A stretch of 64,000 nt of DNA from Pomphorhynchus laevis (GCA_012934845.2 WNNJ02003820.1:24557-88556); one strand, 5' to 3'; shown: positions 52,400 through 63,415, counted from the first letter of the stretch. Numbers and translations: made by a program. Notes: a model not told the origin generated them from the sequence alone.

Positions 52400-52899
52400 A
52401 GTATATGTTGGTAGTTTTCAAATTTATATTTTGTAAAACAATCGAGCAATTTATTGGCAATTTTTGAGAGAAACTGTATATTTTTAGATGTTCAATCATT
52501 TTAATTTTAGTTTATTCAAATCTGTTTAATTTGTAATTTGAAAAATATGTTGTTATCCTTTTAACCTTATAATATATAACTGAATATGCGAATGCTATCC
52601 ATTTTATACTAAATTTAAGTTAATGAATTAAATCCAAATTATAATAGCACGCCAGTTTCTATGTAACACTTTTCTATTCATTCTAAATAATATTTCACAA
52701 GATTTCATTTTACTCGTAAAAGATCTTTTAATGTTCGTTGTATTCTACTTTAATATATTCTACTGTCAATTGCTCGAAATATATATAACAACAAAAACAA
52801 TAAAAGTCAAATTATACATTCAAAAATTAAAAATATGAAATGAGCGACGGAGAGTATGGGAAGCTCAGTTCCAAGTAAAGATAAAATATGTTAATTTTG
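52400..52899. other. 3' flank of the LRR gene
   Basis: AT-rich; no gene seen. A possible AACAATAAAAG polyadenylation region lies near 52797. Confidence 0.4.
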
Positions 52900-53240
52900 T
52901 GCAAATATAGTGAACGTTACAAACACATGTAAGAGTGAGCACACCTGATTAACGTACAAAACAAGAGGTAACCATATTTGTAAATCAAAGGATATAATAT
53001 ATTTACCAACATGCAATGATTGTTAACAACAGTATATCGGAGAGAGCGGTAGACAATTAAACCTGAGAATGAAAAATATACGTGTTGATATTCTAAAGAA
53101 CAAAATATGATTTGATTAAGTAGTTAATCACAAAATTGAGTTTTAATAATCATATATAATCCATACAAATTGTACAAGGAGGGTTTAAAAATATATATGA
53201 AAGGAAACAAACGGAACACTATTGAATAGGACAAGTTATG
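52900..53240 (+). mobile_element. GIY-YIG endonuclease fragment of a Penelope-like element, copy 1
   Basis: Closely similar to 56690-57012: GTACAAAACAAG, AACATGCAATGATTGT, GGAGAGAGCGGTAGACAATT and TGTACAAGGAGGGTTTAAAA. It would encode an IIYLSTCNDC ... ESGRQLNLRM type GIY-YIG domain, but is broken. Penelope-like elements use this nuclease C-terminal to RT. It is detached from any RT. 53241-53479 after it is T-rich with no gene. Confidence 0.65.
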
Positions 53241-53886
53241 AGTAATAAAATGTTAAACAACATTGTTCTAACTTCTTCGTTATCCAAAGTTCAAGTTTTC
53301 GGAATTAAGGGCTATATTGGTAGCTGAGAGGTGAGTTTTTGCTGTTGATATAGTTTATATTTTTCTAATTTTTGTTTTTGATCTTTGTTTTTTTTATATT
53401 TGCTTTTTTTGTTTTTTTTTGTTTTTATTTATTTATATATACATCTGATATAAATACAGTTGGAAGGACTGTACTTGTTGTTGTGGTTTAACTCAGCATG
53501 TTCAAAATTACACTCGTTTTGCTAGTGACAGTAGATCTCTATTAGATGTATGTTTATCTTCGAACAGTGAGATTATTAACGCTATCCGTTATGATGCCCC
53601 GATCGGTATGTCTGATCATTGCGTAGTGATCATTAGGTTAAGGTTTCAAGAAGATACTCGAGGTCCGCGTGAAAATCAAGTGGTTAATGCTTTCAAAACC
53701 AATACAGATGCAATTAAGTCAATAGATTCAACAGCTTCCTAGCCAGATCCCACTGTTGTTGGAGTACACGGCGCGTGGAATTACTTTCAGAGAACCTTAG
53801 AGTCACTGCTTATTTTATTCTCTCCACTTAGAAGTAGTGCACGTCGAAAAGATTCTCCCTGGTTCGATTCTGAGTTACGTTCAACA

Positions 53887-54519
53887 TTGAGGACTTGTAA
53901 TTTTATCTTCAATCGCTACAAAGTTGGGGAGTGTAGTTATGATGTTTTTAAACAGGCAAGAAATTTATTCAATTCATTGAAGAGAAAGAAGCGGTGTGCA
54001 TTTGAGAATGCATTAGCTAACAAGTGTAAATACGATTTAAAGGTCCTTTTTCAGTACCTATCAAGCAGGGGAGCTGTTGATTCTTCGATTTGTCACTACT
54101 TCTATGACATTTCTGCGAATGACCTAGCTGAAGAGTTTGCGGCACACTATTGCACTTCAGTAGAGCCCGCAAATGAACATGAAATTTTTTGTAGGGAATC
54201 TAGTGTGCTGAACACTTACTCTGACACGTGTCTTGAGTTGGACCTTGACAATTTGATAACGCCAGCTAAAGTCTATTCCGAATTACGCCGTCTAAAAGCA
54301 AATAATTCAAGAGGTTGTGACTTACTACCTTCTGCTTATCTGCGCAGATTAGCAGACTCAATTTGCGTTCCTTTCTGTGCAATTTTTCGCCAGTCAATCT
54401 TAGAAAGATCTCTTCCTAATGTGTGGAAGCAGTCAATTGTTCTTCCCTACTTCAAGAAGAGAGATCGCTCTTCCGTCGAGAATTATAGGCCGGTGAGCAT
54501 TACCTGCATTTGCTGTTGA
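53887..54519 (+). pseudogene. Family C LINE ORF2, linker and RT start
   Basis: 210 codons from an internal ATG to a TGA. It contains the region between endonuclease and RT (KRKKRCAFENALANKCKYDL, DISANDLAEEFAAHYCTS) and the first RT motifs (RLKANNSRGCDLLPSAYLRR, LPNVWKQSIVLPYFKKRD, ENYRPVSITCICC). The TGA at 54517-54519 falls inside the RT finger domain. The next ORF resumes in the same frame, so one base change separates the two. Confidence 0.8.
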
Positions 54520-54522
54520 GTA

Positions 54523-55788
54523 TTGGAGAGGTTTGTGCATCGCTACATGGTTGAGTTTTTTCGTGTAGGAAAAATTTTAGTCCCTAATCAGCACGGATTT
54601 CGGGAGGGTTATTCAACTGTTTCAAATTTGCTTGATGCTCATCTTGATTGGACAGCGAATAAGACACATTATACCGATACAGACATTATATTCTTCGACT
54701 TTTCTAAAGCTTTTGATAGAGTAGATCATGGTCTACTTCTTCAGAAACTTGTCAATACTGGACTCCCAAACATAATAGTTGATTGGATTAGAGAATTTCT
54801 TCGTGATCGTTGCTTTCGAGTACTTGTCGATTGGTCATTGTCTCTGTCTAGAGAATGTCATATTGGAATACCTCAAGGTTCAGTTTTGGGTCCGCTTTTA
54901 TTCAGCATGTATGTTAACGATTTGCCTGGGTGCATTCGCTCTCGATCATGTTTGTATGCAGATGACTTGAAAATATGGCGGCCCATTCATTCATGTGAGG
55001 ATGTTGATAATTTGCAAACTGACATATATAATGTGGAGTTGTGGGCCGCGTCTAACAAGCTTGTGATAAATGTTTCGAAATGCAAGCACATGCGTATTAT
55101 TAGTAATGCTCGCAAGCAACTAACATCTGCTTGTTATAAATATAAGGGCTGTATTGTGGAAAGTGTCGATAGTTACAAAGATTTAGGAGTATGGGTTACC
55201 TCTAATTTATCAACTAAAAAGCACACTGATCAAGCTTGTGCAAACTCCAATAAAATGATAGGTATGATTCAACGCGCCTTTGTTCGCGTTAATCCGACTG
55301 CTCTTCGGCCTATGATTTTAGCACATGTATTGAGTAGCCTTTTATATGCAGCTCCGGTTGTATACCCACGTACTGTGCATGAACATAAGAAATCAGAGAG
55401 GGTACTTCGCACGGCAACAAAGCTAGCACCAACGTTAGCGTTGCTGCCTTATGAAGACAGACTGAGATCATTAGGACTTGAGACCGTCACATGGACCCGT
55501 CGGTACATGGATATGTGCCTTGTTTGGAATTTATTCCAACGTCCTCATCACCCTCTTCGGAGTAGGTTTCAGCTACGTGGTTCAAATATTCTTCGCGGTC
55601 ATTCTTTAACCATTCGAAGAAACAGGGTACAGAAATTGGGCGCGATGCAATTTGATAGAAGAATTGTTGAGCTTTGGAACAACCTTGATGCAGACACCGT
55701 TGGATGCAGGTCACTTAATACTTTTAAAAGAAGACTACGAATGGATCAAGCAATGTTTCGTGTTGCATTTCCTTATTTTAATAACTAA
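54523..55788 (+). pseudogene. Family C LINE ORF2, RT palm to C-terminus
   Basis: 421 open codons. Motifs: PNQHGFREGYSTVSNLLDAH; motif A IIFFDFSKAFDRVDH; motif B GIPQGSVLGPLLFSMYVNDL; motif C LYADDLKIW with both catalytic Asp present; then SKCKHMRI and YKDLGVWVTSNLSTKKH; and the C-terminal domain ending ELWNNLDADTVGCRSLNTFK. All RT catalytic residues are intact in this piece; only the upstream stops make it inactive. The first residue shown follows the TGA directly, so 54523 is not a true start. Confidence 0.85.
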
Positions 55789-55864
55789 TTAATTTATTTA
55801 CGAACTTATTGTGAGCCAGCTATTTGAGCTAATGCTCGTATGTTGTTAAATGTATAATAATAAT

Positions 55865-57145
55865 TAATCGTCATAATGCTGTTGGGAAGAAAAAATCTTC
55901 TTCTCATCTGGAGGAAAATTTAAAAAATATAGAAGCAGAATCTTCAGTGCAAAGAGGCTCCTGCCTATAAAGCAAGACTTTTTCGCATTTAAAATAACAT
56001 GTAAAGAGAACAATGATCTCAACAAAAAAATAAAAGAGGTAGAAAAGGAAATAAGAAAAACTGTTAGAGGAGAAATCTTCGAACGGTTTTTCAAAAGAGA
56101 TAATTTTTGCTGAATCTCTTTCAAAAGTTTAGCTTTGAAGGATAGTTTCAAAGCGGCTTTACTTGGAGAGGAGGATACAGAAATTATAGACATTTATTCA
56201 CAAATGACGGCAATCCTTAGGGATGTGCCGTCATTTGTGGAGAAAGAAGATGTTGAAGAATTCTTACATCAATATGATGTAAGAATTCTAAAATCATGCA
56301 AATCTTTTAATCAATCATATAGTTCCTTTTTATTGAAAGGAACTGTATGTAGTTCTAAAAAAATAAAAGAAAGTGAAGGTAGCATCTGCGGACATCGAAT
56401 ATCTGTAAAGATATTCGACGAAGACGATGCTGCTTTTCGGTGTCCGCAGTGTTACAGATGTTAATGATGGGGACATTTTTCGAACATGTGTAGAGAGGTG
56501 TCACCGCAATGCGTCGACTGTGGAGAAGAACATGAAACACAATCATGTCTAAACAAAAACAAAAGACCTTCATGGGCAAACTGTGAGCAACCTCATAAGG
56601 CGTACTCACACGTTTGTCCAGAGTTCAAGTCTTACTTTGCATGGGTAAAATGCTAAATAAGTATAATGAATATCATATACCATGATCATTGGAATTTTGG
56701 AGCCCTAGAATCAGGATGTAACACAGGGTTAACGTACAAAACAAGATGTAACCATACTTGTAAATCAAAGAATATAATATATTTATCAACATGCAATGAT
56801 TGTCAAAAACAGTTTATCGGAGAGAGCGGTAGACAATTAAACTTGAGAATGAACAATAGACGTGCTGATATTCTAAAGAACAAAATAGGATTTGATGGAG
56901 TGGTTAATCACAAAATTGAGTTTCCAAATCATATATTATCAACGCAAATTGTACAAGGAGGGTTTAAAAATATCAATGAAAGAAAACAAACGGAGCAATA
57001 TTGGATTGCTCCGAGTTAAAGTCTTACTTAGCCTGGGTAAACGGTGAGAACAAAAAGACTTGTGAGGAGGCTCAATCATATCTTAAAGCAGCCAAAAGTC
57101 ACTCTCTTGATCAGCATGCTGGACAAGCAGCAATGCTGATCTAGG
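55865..57145 (+). mobile_element. LINE ORF1 (gag-like, zinc knuckles) fragment, split by an insertion
   Basis: A gag-like nucleic-acid-binding ORF1 of a Jockey-type LINE. An open frame at 56135-56464 (ALLGEEDTEIIDIYSQMTAI, AFRCPQCYRC) continues past two stops into WGHFSNMCREVSPQCVDCGE and ANCEQPHKAYSHVCPEFKSY. These give CCHC knuckles like those of the LINE at 57762. The ORF is interrupted at 56653-57012 by a GIY-YIG fragment and resumes with FKSYLAWVNGENKKTCEEAQ. A perfect 8-bp hairpin (TGGCAGCA) lies downstream at 57198-57218. Confidence 0.7.
56653..57012 (+). mobile_element. GIY-YIG endonuclease fragment of a Penelope-like element, copy 2
   Basis: An open frame reads ESGCNTGLTYKTRCNHTCKS, NIIYLSTCNDCQKQFIGESG and QLNLRMNNRRADILKNKIGF, with the GIY-YIG core in the form IYL...FIGESGR. 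The piece is flanked by an imperfect direct repeat of about 30 bp (56621-56652 and 57013-57043) that belongs to the LINE ORF1 it interrupts, consistent with a long target-site duplication. It lacks the RT part. Confidence 0.75.
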
Positions 57146-57324
57146 ACAACTTCTCTTCTCTTTTTACTTTAATAAAAATACTAAATTCAAAATGAAATGG
57201 CAGCAGAATTTGCTGCCAGATTCTTTTAACGATGGACAATTAACTTGTATATTGGTCGTGGAAGGACAATGAACAAAAAAATATAAATATAAATATATTT
57301 TTTAATTACTCAGCATCTGCGCAA

Positions 57325-57715
57325 TCACATGTACTCCGGTCCGTATACTGATAACTGAACGAAACTTCTGCATGAATTTAAAGATTCATTACACATGTAA
57401 GTATCACAGAAACAAGCAAGAACTGATCCTTGATTAGGATTGCCGAATCCAGATGTTACGCATTCAAAGGCACTGCCGTAAATGCCGCTGCGACAATTTA
57501 TATTAGTAGTGTCAAGCGTATGCAAATATAAGTTAGGTAGAGGTGGCGGAATGCAGTGATAACCGCTGATATTGGTTACTGAACACATTGCACACACTGA
57601 GTTCAGAACCGCGTTTAGCGCACTTGATTCTTGTTTACATTGTATTCGATTTGTTAGCAGATACGGGTAGTTGATTACTGGAGTGGAGTTACTTTCAGTG
57701 AGAAAAAATTGTAGA
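57325..57715 (-). CDS. Cysteine-rich secreted-type exon (Ly6/ET-module-like)
   Basis: The minus strand is open from about 57715 to a stop at 57325: YPYLLTNRIQCKQESSALNA, VCAMCSVTNISGYHCIPPPL, TTNINCRSGIYGSAFECVTS, and the diagnostic-looking ACFCDTYMCNESLNSC. The C-x-C-x4-CN ending and cysteine spacing resemble three-finger (Ly6/uPAR) or ET-module domains of secreted or GPI-linked proteins. No in-frame ATG or signal peptide is present, so the first exon would lie upstream on the minus strand, beyond the LINE at 57730-61450. The open region ends near a possible splice acceptor. Function unknown. Confidence 0.45.
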
Positions 57716-57761
57716 AAAATTTACCATCGGTGCTTCAAACAACTTACAAAATCAAGCTAAT

Positions 57762-58955
57762 ATGGAACGGAACTCAGGTATTTCCAATGTAACATCGAAT
57801 TTTCAAGCCAAAGAAAACAAGGTTAGTCCTATTTCGTCTAATTTTTTAATCTCAAGCACAGATGGAGAACTCCCTCCTGTGCCTAAAGTGGTGAATCTGG
57901 TAATAATCAGACTTCTTCAACCATTTGAAAGGAAGAATCTTTTCAATATTTTTCTGAGAGAGTTTACAAGCTCTTATAAGAAGAGAATTCTATTTAATTC
58001 GATAAAATATTTAGATTCCGAAATCAGGGTTTCTTTCAGCTGTCCAGATCTGGCAGCATCGTACCTAGAATTTTTCGAAACACACTTAAAAGAATTTGGG
58101 TCAACTACTTACAGGCCTATTCAGGCGACTTTGAAAATTAATAATTTTCCGCCATTCGCAACGGAGGAAGATATCATTGCTCTCACATCTGAGTTCAAAA
58201 TTCATAATATTCGCCCAATCCTGGGCAAGAAAGGCCAGGCTATACCAATAGCATTCTGTTCTACCGCAGTCGATCAGGCGGAATGTCTGGCTAAAAGCAA
58301 ATGTAACCCCTTTCTGGGGTACAATCTTTCTTTCAATATCGTAGATGCTGATGACTTAACATACCCCCATTGCAATGGGTGCCACCTCTGGGGGCACTGG
58401 TCCTCGAACTGTACTAGGCCCCATACGTGTGGGGTTTGCAGCTCTTCCGAAGTCCATGAGGGGAAATGTTCTCTCCCCTCTGTGTTCCAATTGTGGTGGT
58501 CAGCACCCGGCCTGGTCTAGAAGATGTCCTATCTTCAAAGAATACAAATTAAGGCATTGTGGGGCACCGGTCAAACCGGCCCACTTTGCCGCTGCCAGCT
58601 TATCCAATTCAAACGGTTATGGTATGTCGGACACCGACATTTTCAAAATTGTTGACGCAAGACTACAGACATATAAAGACGAGATTCGAGCCTTAATGAA
58701 CCATCTGATAGCGAAATTCGAGGAGTCCCGTTCTCCTCCATCGACGATTCTTACCTCTTCAAAGAGAGCCCCCGTTCTAAGAAGAGATCATCTTCTAAAC
58801 AAAAGTTGGCTTCCTTGAAGTTGGCAAAGAAAGATGATATATGCTGGGAGTTGTTGGCCTCAGAGGGAGATGAAGATAATGCCGGTGGGCAAGTGTCTTC
58901 TCCTGGTAGGGCTGGGAGTGAGAAGGGCAACTTTCTCTCTCCTAGTTTCTGCTAG
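57762..58955 (+). pseudogene. LINE ORF1, gag-like zinc-knuckle protein (two frameshifts)
   Basis: The open frame 57762-58520 carries an N-terminal RRM-like region (LVIIRLLQPFERKNLFNIFL, LKINNFPPFATEEDIIALTS) and knuckles CNGCHLWGHWSSNC and CGVCSSSEVHEGKC. Near 58470 the frame shifts; the third knuckle CSNCGGQHPAWSRRC is read in the frame of 58375-58818. Near 58730 it shifts again to a frame ending NFLSPSFC at 58955. The three-knuckle array with CGGQHPAxxRxCP is typical of Jockey/I-type ORF1. ORF1 proteins coat the LINE RNA. 35 bp separate it from ORF2. Confidence 0.78.
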
Positions 58956-58989
58956 GAGGTAGGCATCCCACTCCAGCTGTCGTAACACA

Positions 58990-61368
58990 ATGCAAAGTAG
59001 TCAAGAGCCTTTTTCACTGAATATACTTCAGTGGAATTCGGGAGGTGCTTCTGCTCTTAGCCTTCTATCTGGTAGAGATGCGGATGTTATAGTCCTTCAG
59101 GAGACGCGGTCTATCCGTATCCCCCAGGACATTACTCGATTTATCCCCAAGCATATTTACACCCACTTCACTCCGTACATAACCCCTCCTCACGCCTCTT
59201 CATCTCAAGGTCTTTTAACCCTAGTTAAATGCTCCTTAAGATCATCCCTTCTTTTAAACTATTCTTGTCCAGCCCTGTCTTGTTTAGCTGTTTCACTTTG
59301 TAAGAATGGTAAACGTATCAGCATAGCCAATATCTATATTAGGCCAGGGGAAATTCACAAGAACCGTGATATCCTGGACCGTATCTTGGGTAGTGGCTAT
59401 GACATGTTACTCGGTGACTTCAACGACAGAACTGGTCGTTGGATTAATGCAGCACTCCGCAGAGCCAGGAACGATTACCTTATTCACAAACCACCGTCCC
59501 CAACTTTTCATTGCTCAACAACTAATTCTCTCCTCGACATATTACTGCTTCATAAGATGTGGTTGTTGAAACCCATCTGCACTGAGCAGTCGCGCCAAAA
59601 ACAGACCATCTCTCATGACCTAATTCGTTGGCGGATAGAGGAAGATACGTTGCTTAGAAGGAGGTTTCACTTTGATCCCATCAGAGTGGCTTTCTTTCAG
59701 GCGGCTATCCAACTCTTCCCCAGAATTGGTAATGAGAATTTGACCGAATTTAATTCCTTCCTCTCCTCGCAAGCTACCGCGTTTCTTTCGACTACCTATA
59801 AAGGTCATATTTACAATCCCACTCCAACAAAACTCAAGGTTTTGGCTAAAATGCTAGGTCTTCCCAATGTCTCTGTTTCCGCCAGGCAGGCCATCTCGAA
59901 TGAATACTGGAGCACTAGATATAGGTTCCAGCTGAGCAGGGATAAGGCGAACATCGCTCACCTTAACCCTTCTCAGTCTTCCTTCTGGAAGATATTCAAG
60001 AAGGAGAAGTTTGTCTGTTGGAAGGATAGAGCTTTGGGTTGGATTGGTAGTATAGGCCTTGATAATGTTTTGAAGGAGTCACTATCCCTACATAATTATG
60101 GAGCCACTCAATCTCCCCAACCAATCCCGCCTTGGGGTGACTTCAGAAGCAGGGACTTATCTGTTACAGATATCCTGAACTCCTGGGGGCCACTTCCGGG
60201 CACCTCTAAATCCGTCGCTCCACTATCTTCTCGAGTCTGTCAGCTTTTGACAGCCGATCAAAGAAGAGAAGTGGCCGTCACAATGCTTTTAGCCTCACCA
60301 TCCGATGTAGCCGGCATCAATATTAGTCGTAGAATTTTCTTACCAAAGCATAGTCCGGTTTCATGTCCCAAAGATCTGCGTCCCATTTCGATTCAAAACT
60401 CCCTCATCTCCATCTACGAAAAAGCGCTTGCGCGTAGAATCCGCGACCATTTAAGTAGGCGTAATTTGATCCCACCGAGTTTTCACGGGTTTGTCAAGGG
60501 ACGCTCGGTTCATTCAGCAATAGGTGAAGTGCATCAGTTTTGTAGGGATAATAGCCATCAACTAGCTGTGGCTGTTTTCCTTGACTTTTCTGCTGCATTT
60601 GACCGCATTTCCATTCCCTTTGTTATCTCCTCTCTCAGGTCACTCGGGTTGCCTGCGAGAATTGTTAACAGGGTGGAGATATTACTGTTTACCAAGAGGT
60701 TCTACTATGAAGACGACCCTGATGCGTGTCAGTTCTACCCTATTACAGGTGTGCCCCAAGGATCCCCACTTTCTCCTATCCTATTTCTTGCTGCCTCCAT
60801 TGTACTATTCAAGAATTTTAAACGTGATCAACATCTAGTGGTATACGCTGATGATACCACGGCCCTGTTCTCTGGACGCAGGTGCAAAGATGTCGCTTCA
60901 GACATCAGCCGTTTCTTTTTAAGATTAACAGACCAGCTGACCCTATCCAATCTTATTTTAAATTCATCCAAATCGCAGGTAGTTGTCTTTCATGGCACCC
61001 CTGCGACAAAGAAAAAATTAAAGAGACTAGCACTCTCAGCTCTATCTTCTATATTGACTAATCAACCACTCCCTACCTTCACAAGTCGAGTAAAATACCT
61101 GGGGTTCACTGTTACGGTGAACTGGTCGGCGAAAGCTGACCTGGATAGACTTAAACGTATCCTGAAGAAAGCTAGGTGGGCCCTGAAACGGGCTCAGCAT
61201 CTGTCGTTGAATGGGAAAACCCAAGTGCGCCTCTGGGGTACTTGGGCTATCTCGGGATTAGTCTTCTTTTCGAGAGGACGTCCTCCAGAGCAAAGACTAA
61301 GGTTTCTCAAGCTCCTCATCTCGCGATTACCGCGCATAGTCCGCCTAGATTGGATTCTTCGGGGGTGA
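58990..61368 (+). CDS. LINE ORF2, endonuclease-reverse transcriptase (792 aa, open)
   Basis: N-terminal endonuclease: LNILQWNSGGASALSLLSGR, ADVIVLQETRSIRI, ANIYIRPGEI, MLLGDFNDRTGRW and NSLLDILLL. Where SDH is expected the protein reads TISHDLIRW. RT spans about residues 440-700: CPKDLRPISIQNSLISIYEK, FHGFVKGRSVHSAI, motif A AVFLDFSAAFDRISI, motif B GVPQGSPLSPILFL and motif C VVYADDTTALF. The C-terminal part is short, ending RIVRLDWILRG; an alternative frame stays open to 61448. Length is at the low end for this group. The altered SDH block may mean the nuclease is inactive. Start: first ATG after ORF1. Confidence 0.85.
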   Translation: MQSSQEPFSLNILQWNSGGASALSLLSGRDADVIVLQETRSIRIPQDITRFIPKHIYTHFTPYITPPHASSSQGLLTLVKCSLRSSLLLNYSCPALSCLAVSLCKNGKRISIANIYIRPGEIHKNRDILDRILGSGYDMLLGDFNDRTGRWINAALRRARNDYLIHKPPSPTFHCSTTNSLLDILLLHKMWLLKPICTEQSRQKQTISHDLIRWRIEEDTLLRRRFHFDPIRVAFFQAAIQLFPRIGNENLTEFNSFLSSQATAFLSTTYKGHIYNPTPTKLKVLAKMLGLPNVSVSARQAISNEYWSTRYRFQLSRDKANIAHLNPSQSSFWKIFKKEKFVCWKDRALGWIGSIGLDNVLKESLSLHNYGATQSPQPIPPWGDFRSRDLSVTDILNSWGPLPGTSKSVAPLSSRVCQLLTADQRREVAVTMLLASPSDVAGINISRRIFLPKHSPVSCPKDLRPISIQNSLISIYEKALARRIRDHLSRRNLIPPSFHGFVKGRSVHSAIGEVHQFCRDNSHQLAVAVFLDFSAAFDRISIPFVISSLRSLGLPARIVNRVEILLFTKRFYYEDDPDACQFYPITGVPQGSPLSPILFLAASIVLFKNFKRDQHLVVYADDTTALFSGRRCKDVASDISRFFLRLTDQLTLSNLILNSSKSQVVVFHGTPATKKKLKRLALSALSSILTNQPLPTFTSRVKYLGFTVTVNWSAKADLDRLKRILKKARWALKRAQHLSLNGKTQVRLWGTWAISGLVFFSRGRPPEQRLRFLKLLISRLPRIVRLDWILRG

Positions 61369-61451
61369 TAGACCCCGGGTGGTTCAGTCGAAGAGCGGCG
61401 TGTTGGATTAGCTGGAGGGCTCAGATCCCGCTGGACCTGAGGCCGTGACAT

Positions 61452-63039
61452 CATTATGAAGACTAAATGCTATTATGAGTTGTCTTATTTGAACTGCATT
61501 TTTTTTCTCTCTTTTCGTTATTTTTTAGTGGTTGTTAGTTATTTAAGAAATTCCTTATCTTATCTTATTACTGGAGTAATAAAGAATATACAAAATAGAA
61601 GAAAGATTTTAGTCATCTATATATGGCAAACGTTTAAATTCAAGCATCAAAGTTTAATATGAAATATTTAACAATTTAAGAGAAAAATTTTTTATTCAGT
61701 AATTTGAAAATCTAATTGACTGACTCATTAATGTGAAATTTACCATTAATGTTTACACAATTCCTAATTAAAATTAAACTTAACAATAAAATCAAAAATG
61801 TAATTTAATAATTACACGTAACTATTAATTAATTGTAGATCAAATTCAGTTTAATTGAGCAATGTAAATCGACTTAAGAACGAAAGCGTATTAATATTTA
61901 CCAAATTGATAATAAATCTATCTACATTATAAAATGTTTGATTTAAAAATATTTTAAAATCTAAGTGACACGCTTATTAAACTTATCATATGTAAATGTT
62001 TAAAGTAAACGCTTGTGAATGCTTATTTGTAAAAATTACATTGTAATAAATTGTCAAATTAATAAAAATATAATGTTTTATATATTATAAATTGTTAGCT
62101 ACATTAATATAAGTCAAACTATATATTTATTATAATTTATAAATATTTTATTGTATAATTTATGTTTTTGAAATGCCGTAGAAGAAACAATAAATAATGT
62201 TTCGACAGTAGTGATGAAATACCTTGGAAATAACGTAATCGACAATGACATAATTAATGAATAAATATTCATAAATGAATAATTAAAAACATCAAAATGA
62301 CAAATTTAATGTTTAAGAATTACACGTATTTAATTATTTAATTACTGTGTATTTAATTGTTGATCAAATTCAGTTTAATTGAGAGATGTTAATAGACTTC
62401 AGAACGGGTTTATATTTATAAGATTAATAATAAGTCTATCGAAATTATAAATAATTGATTTAAATTTATTTTAAAATCTAAGTGACACGCTCATTGAAGA
62501 CAACAATTGCTAATTCTTATTTCTAAAAGTTATAATGAAATTTATTCTAATATTTAATTATAATAATTATAATTGTGATGTTTACTAATATTAAAAATGG
62601 TTGGCCTTGCTTGATATTAGTAAATCCAACTATATATAATTATATAAAATATACATATAATATTAATTTATAATTGTTTAAAAAATATTTATAATAATTT
62701 TATTATATAATTTATGAATATTAAAATATAATTACATATTATATTTCATTTTTATTTAGTAAAAATTTTTTAGTAAAATTTATTTTATTTTGGATTTTAG
62801 ATCAATAAGACAATTATTTATATGCTCCGATTGAATAATAATTGATAATAATCTAAACATTATCACAAAATATGGTCTTCAATTGGAAGTTAAAACGAAA
62901 AAGGTTGAAGATAACTTTAAATTTATCTTTAAATTTAACGTTTTAATTTATCTTTTAAGATATTAAAAATTAACAATTTTAATTATAAATCGAGCAATGC
63001 CTCACACTGGAAACGTCCTCCAGGTAGAGCAATAAAATC
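61452..63039. repeat. AT-rich stretch with a diverged direct repeat
   Basis: About 270 bp at 61790-62060 recur in diverged form at 62295-62540. Shared blocks are ATCAAATTCAGTTTAATTGAG, AATAATAA(A/G)TCTATC and TTTTAAAATCTAAGTGACAC. No ORF, RNA gene or element end is recognised. Confidence 0.6.
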
Positions 63040-63415
63040 CTAAGGGTAGTTCTGTTTTTCGAGCTTTAGACATTGTTTAAGCGTGTGTTAAGGTGCCTAT
63101 GGATGATTATTAAAGTCACGATACTGATGAGTTCCGTTAGAGCGAAACGCGTATACCGTTGTTGAAGTTTGTCGTCACACATAGGATGACTGGGCATACG
63201 TAGCGACTTTGAATATTGCGAGAATAATTCGGTTCTATATCTTGGTATTTCTTACAAATATACATGAAATGGTGACTGAAAGTCGTGAATCGAAGTCCAG
63301 TCTACCAAGCAACACCGTTTAGTATAAATGCGGAAAATCGTAAGAAATCCTGGACCGTTGTATACTCAGCACATCCGTGCGATACTATTATATATAAATC
63401 ACTATGTTTTCCTAA

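Larger units (their letters stand above)
53480..55860 (+). mobile_element. CR1-like LINE, family C copy 2 (best preserved)
   Basis: 5'-truncated inside the endonuclease: SLLDVCLSSNSEIINAIRYD, then APIGMSDHCVVIIRL (the SDH block). It continues through the linker and complete RT to the C-terminus at 55788. The 3' UTR (GAGCCAGCTATTTGAGCTAA, then AATAATAATTAAT) ends at about 55860. Only two in-frame stops interrupt the main frame (a TAG near 53741 and the TGA at 54517), so the insertion is fairly young. It is the same family as the minus copy at 8335-10545. Confidence 0.87.
57730..61450 (+). mobile_element. Jockey/I-type LINE with two ORFs, nearly whole
   Basis: ORF1 (57762-58955, two frameshifts) encodes a gag-like protein with three zinc knuckles. 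ORF2 (58990-61368) encodes endonuclease plus RT in one uninterrupted frame. It is less AT-rich than the surrounding DNA. The 5' UTR is short and its start not exactly placed; the 3' end lies beyond 61448 and no clear poly(A) is seen. It inserted next to the cysteine-rich exon. Confidence 0.85.

Noticed and set aside
61042-61454. Minus-strand and alternative-frame ORFs near the end of LINE ORF2
   Set aside because: Shadows of the RT frame. Only the plus frame possibly extending ORF2 to 61448 was noted.
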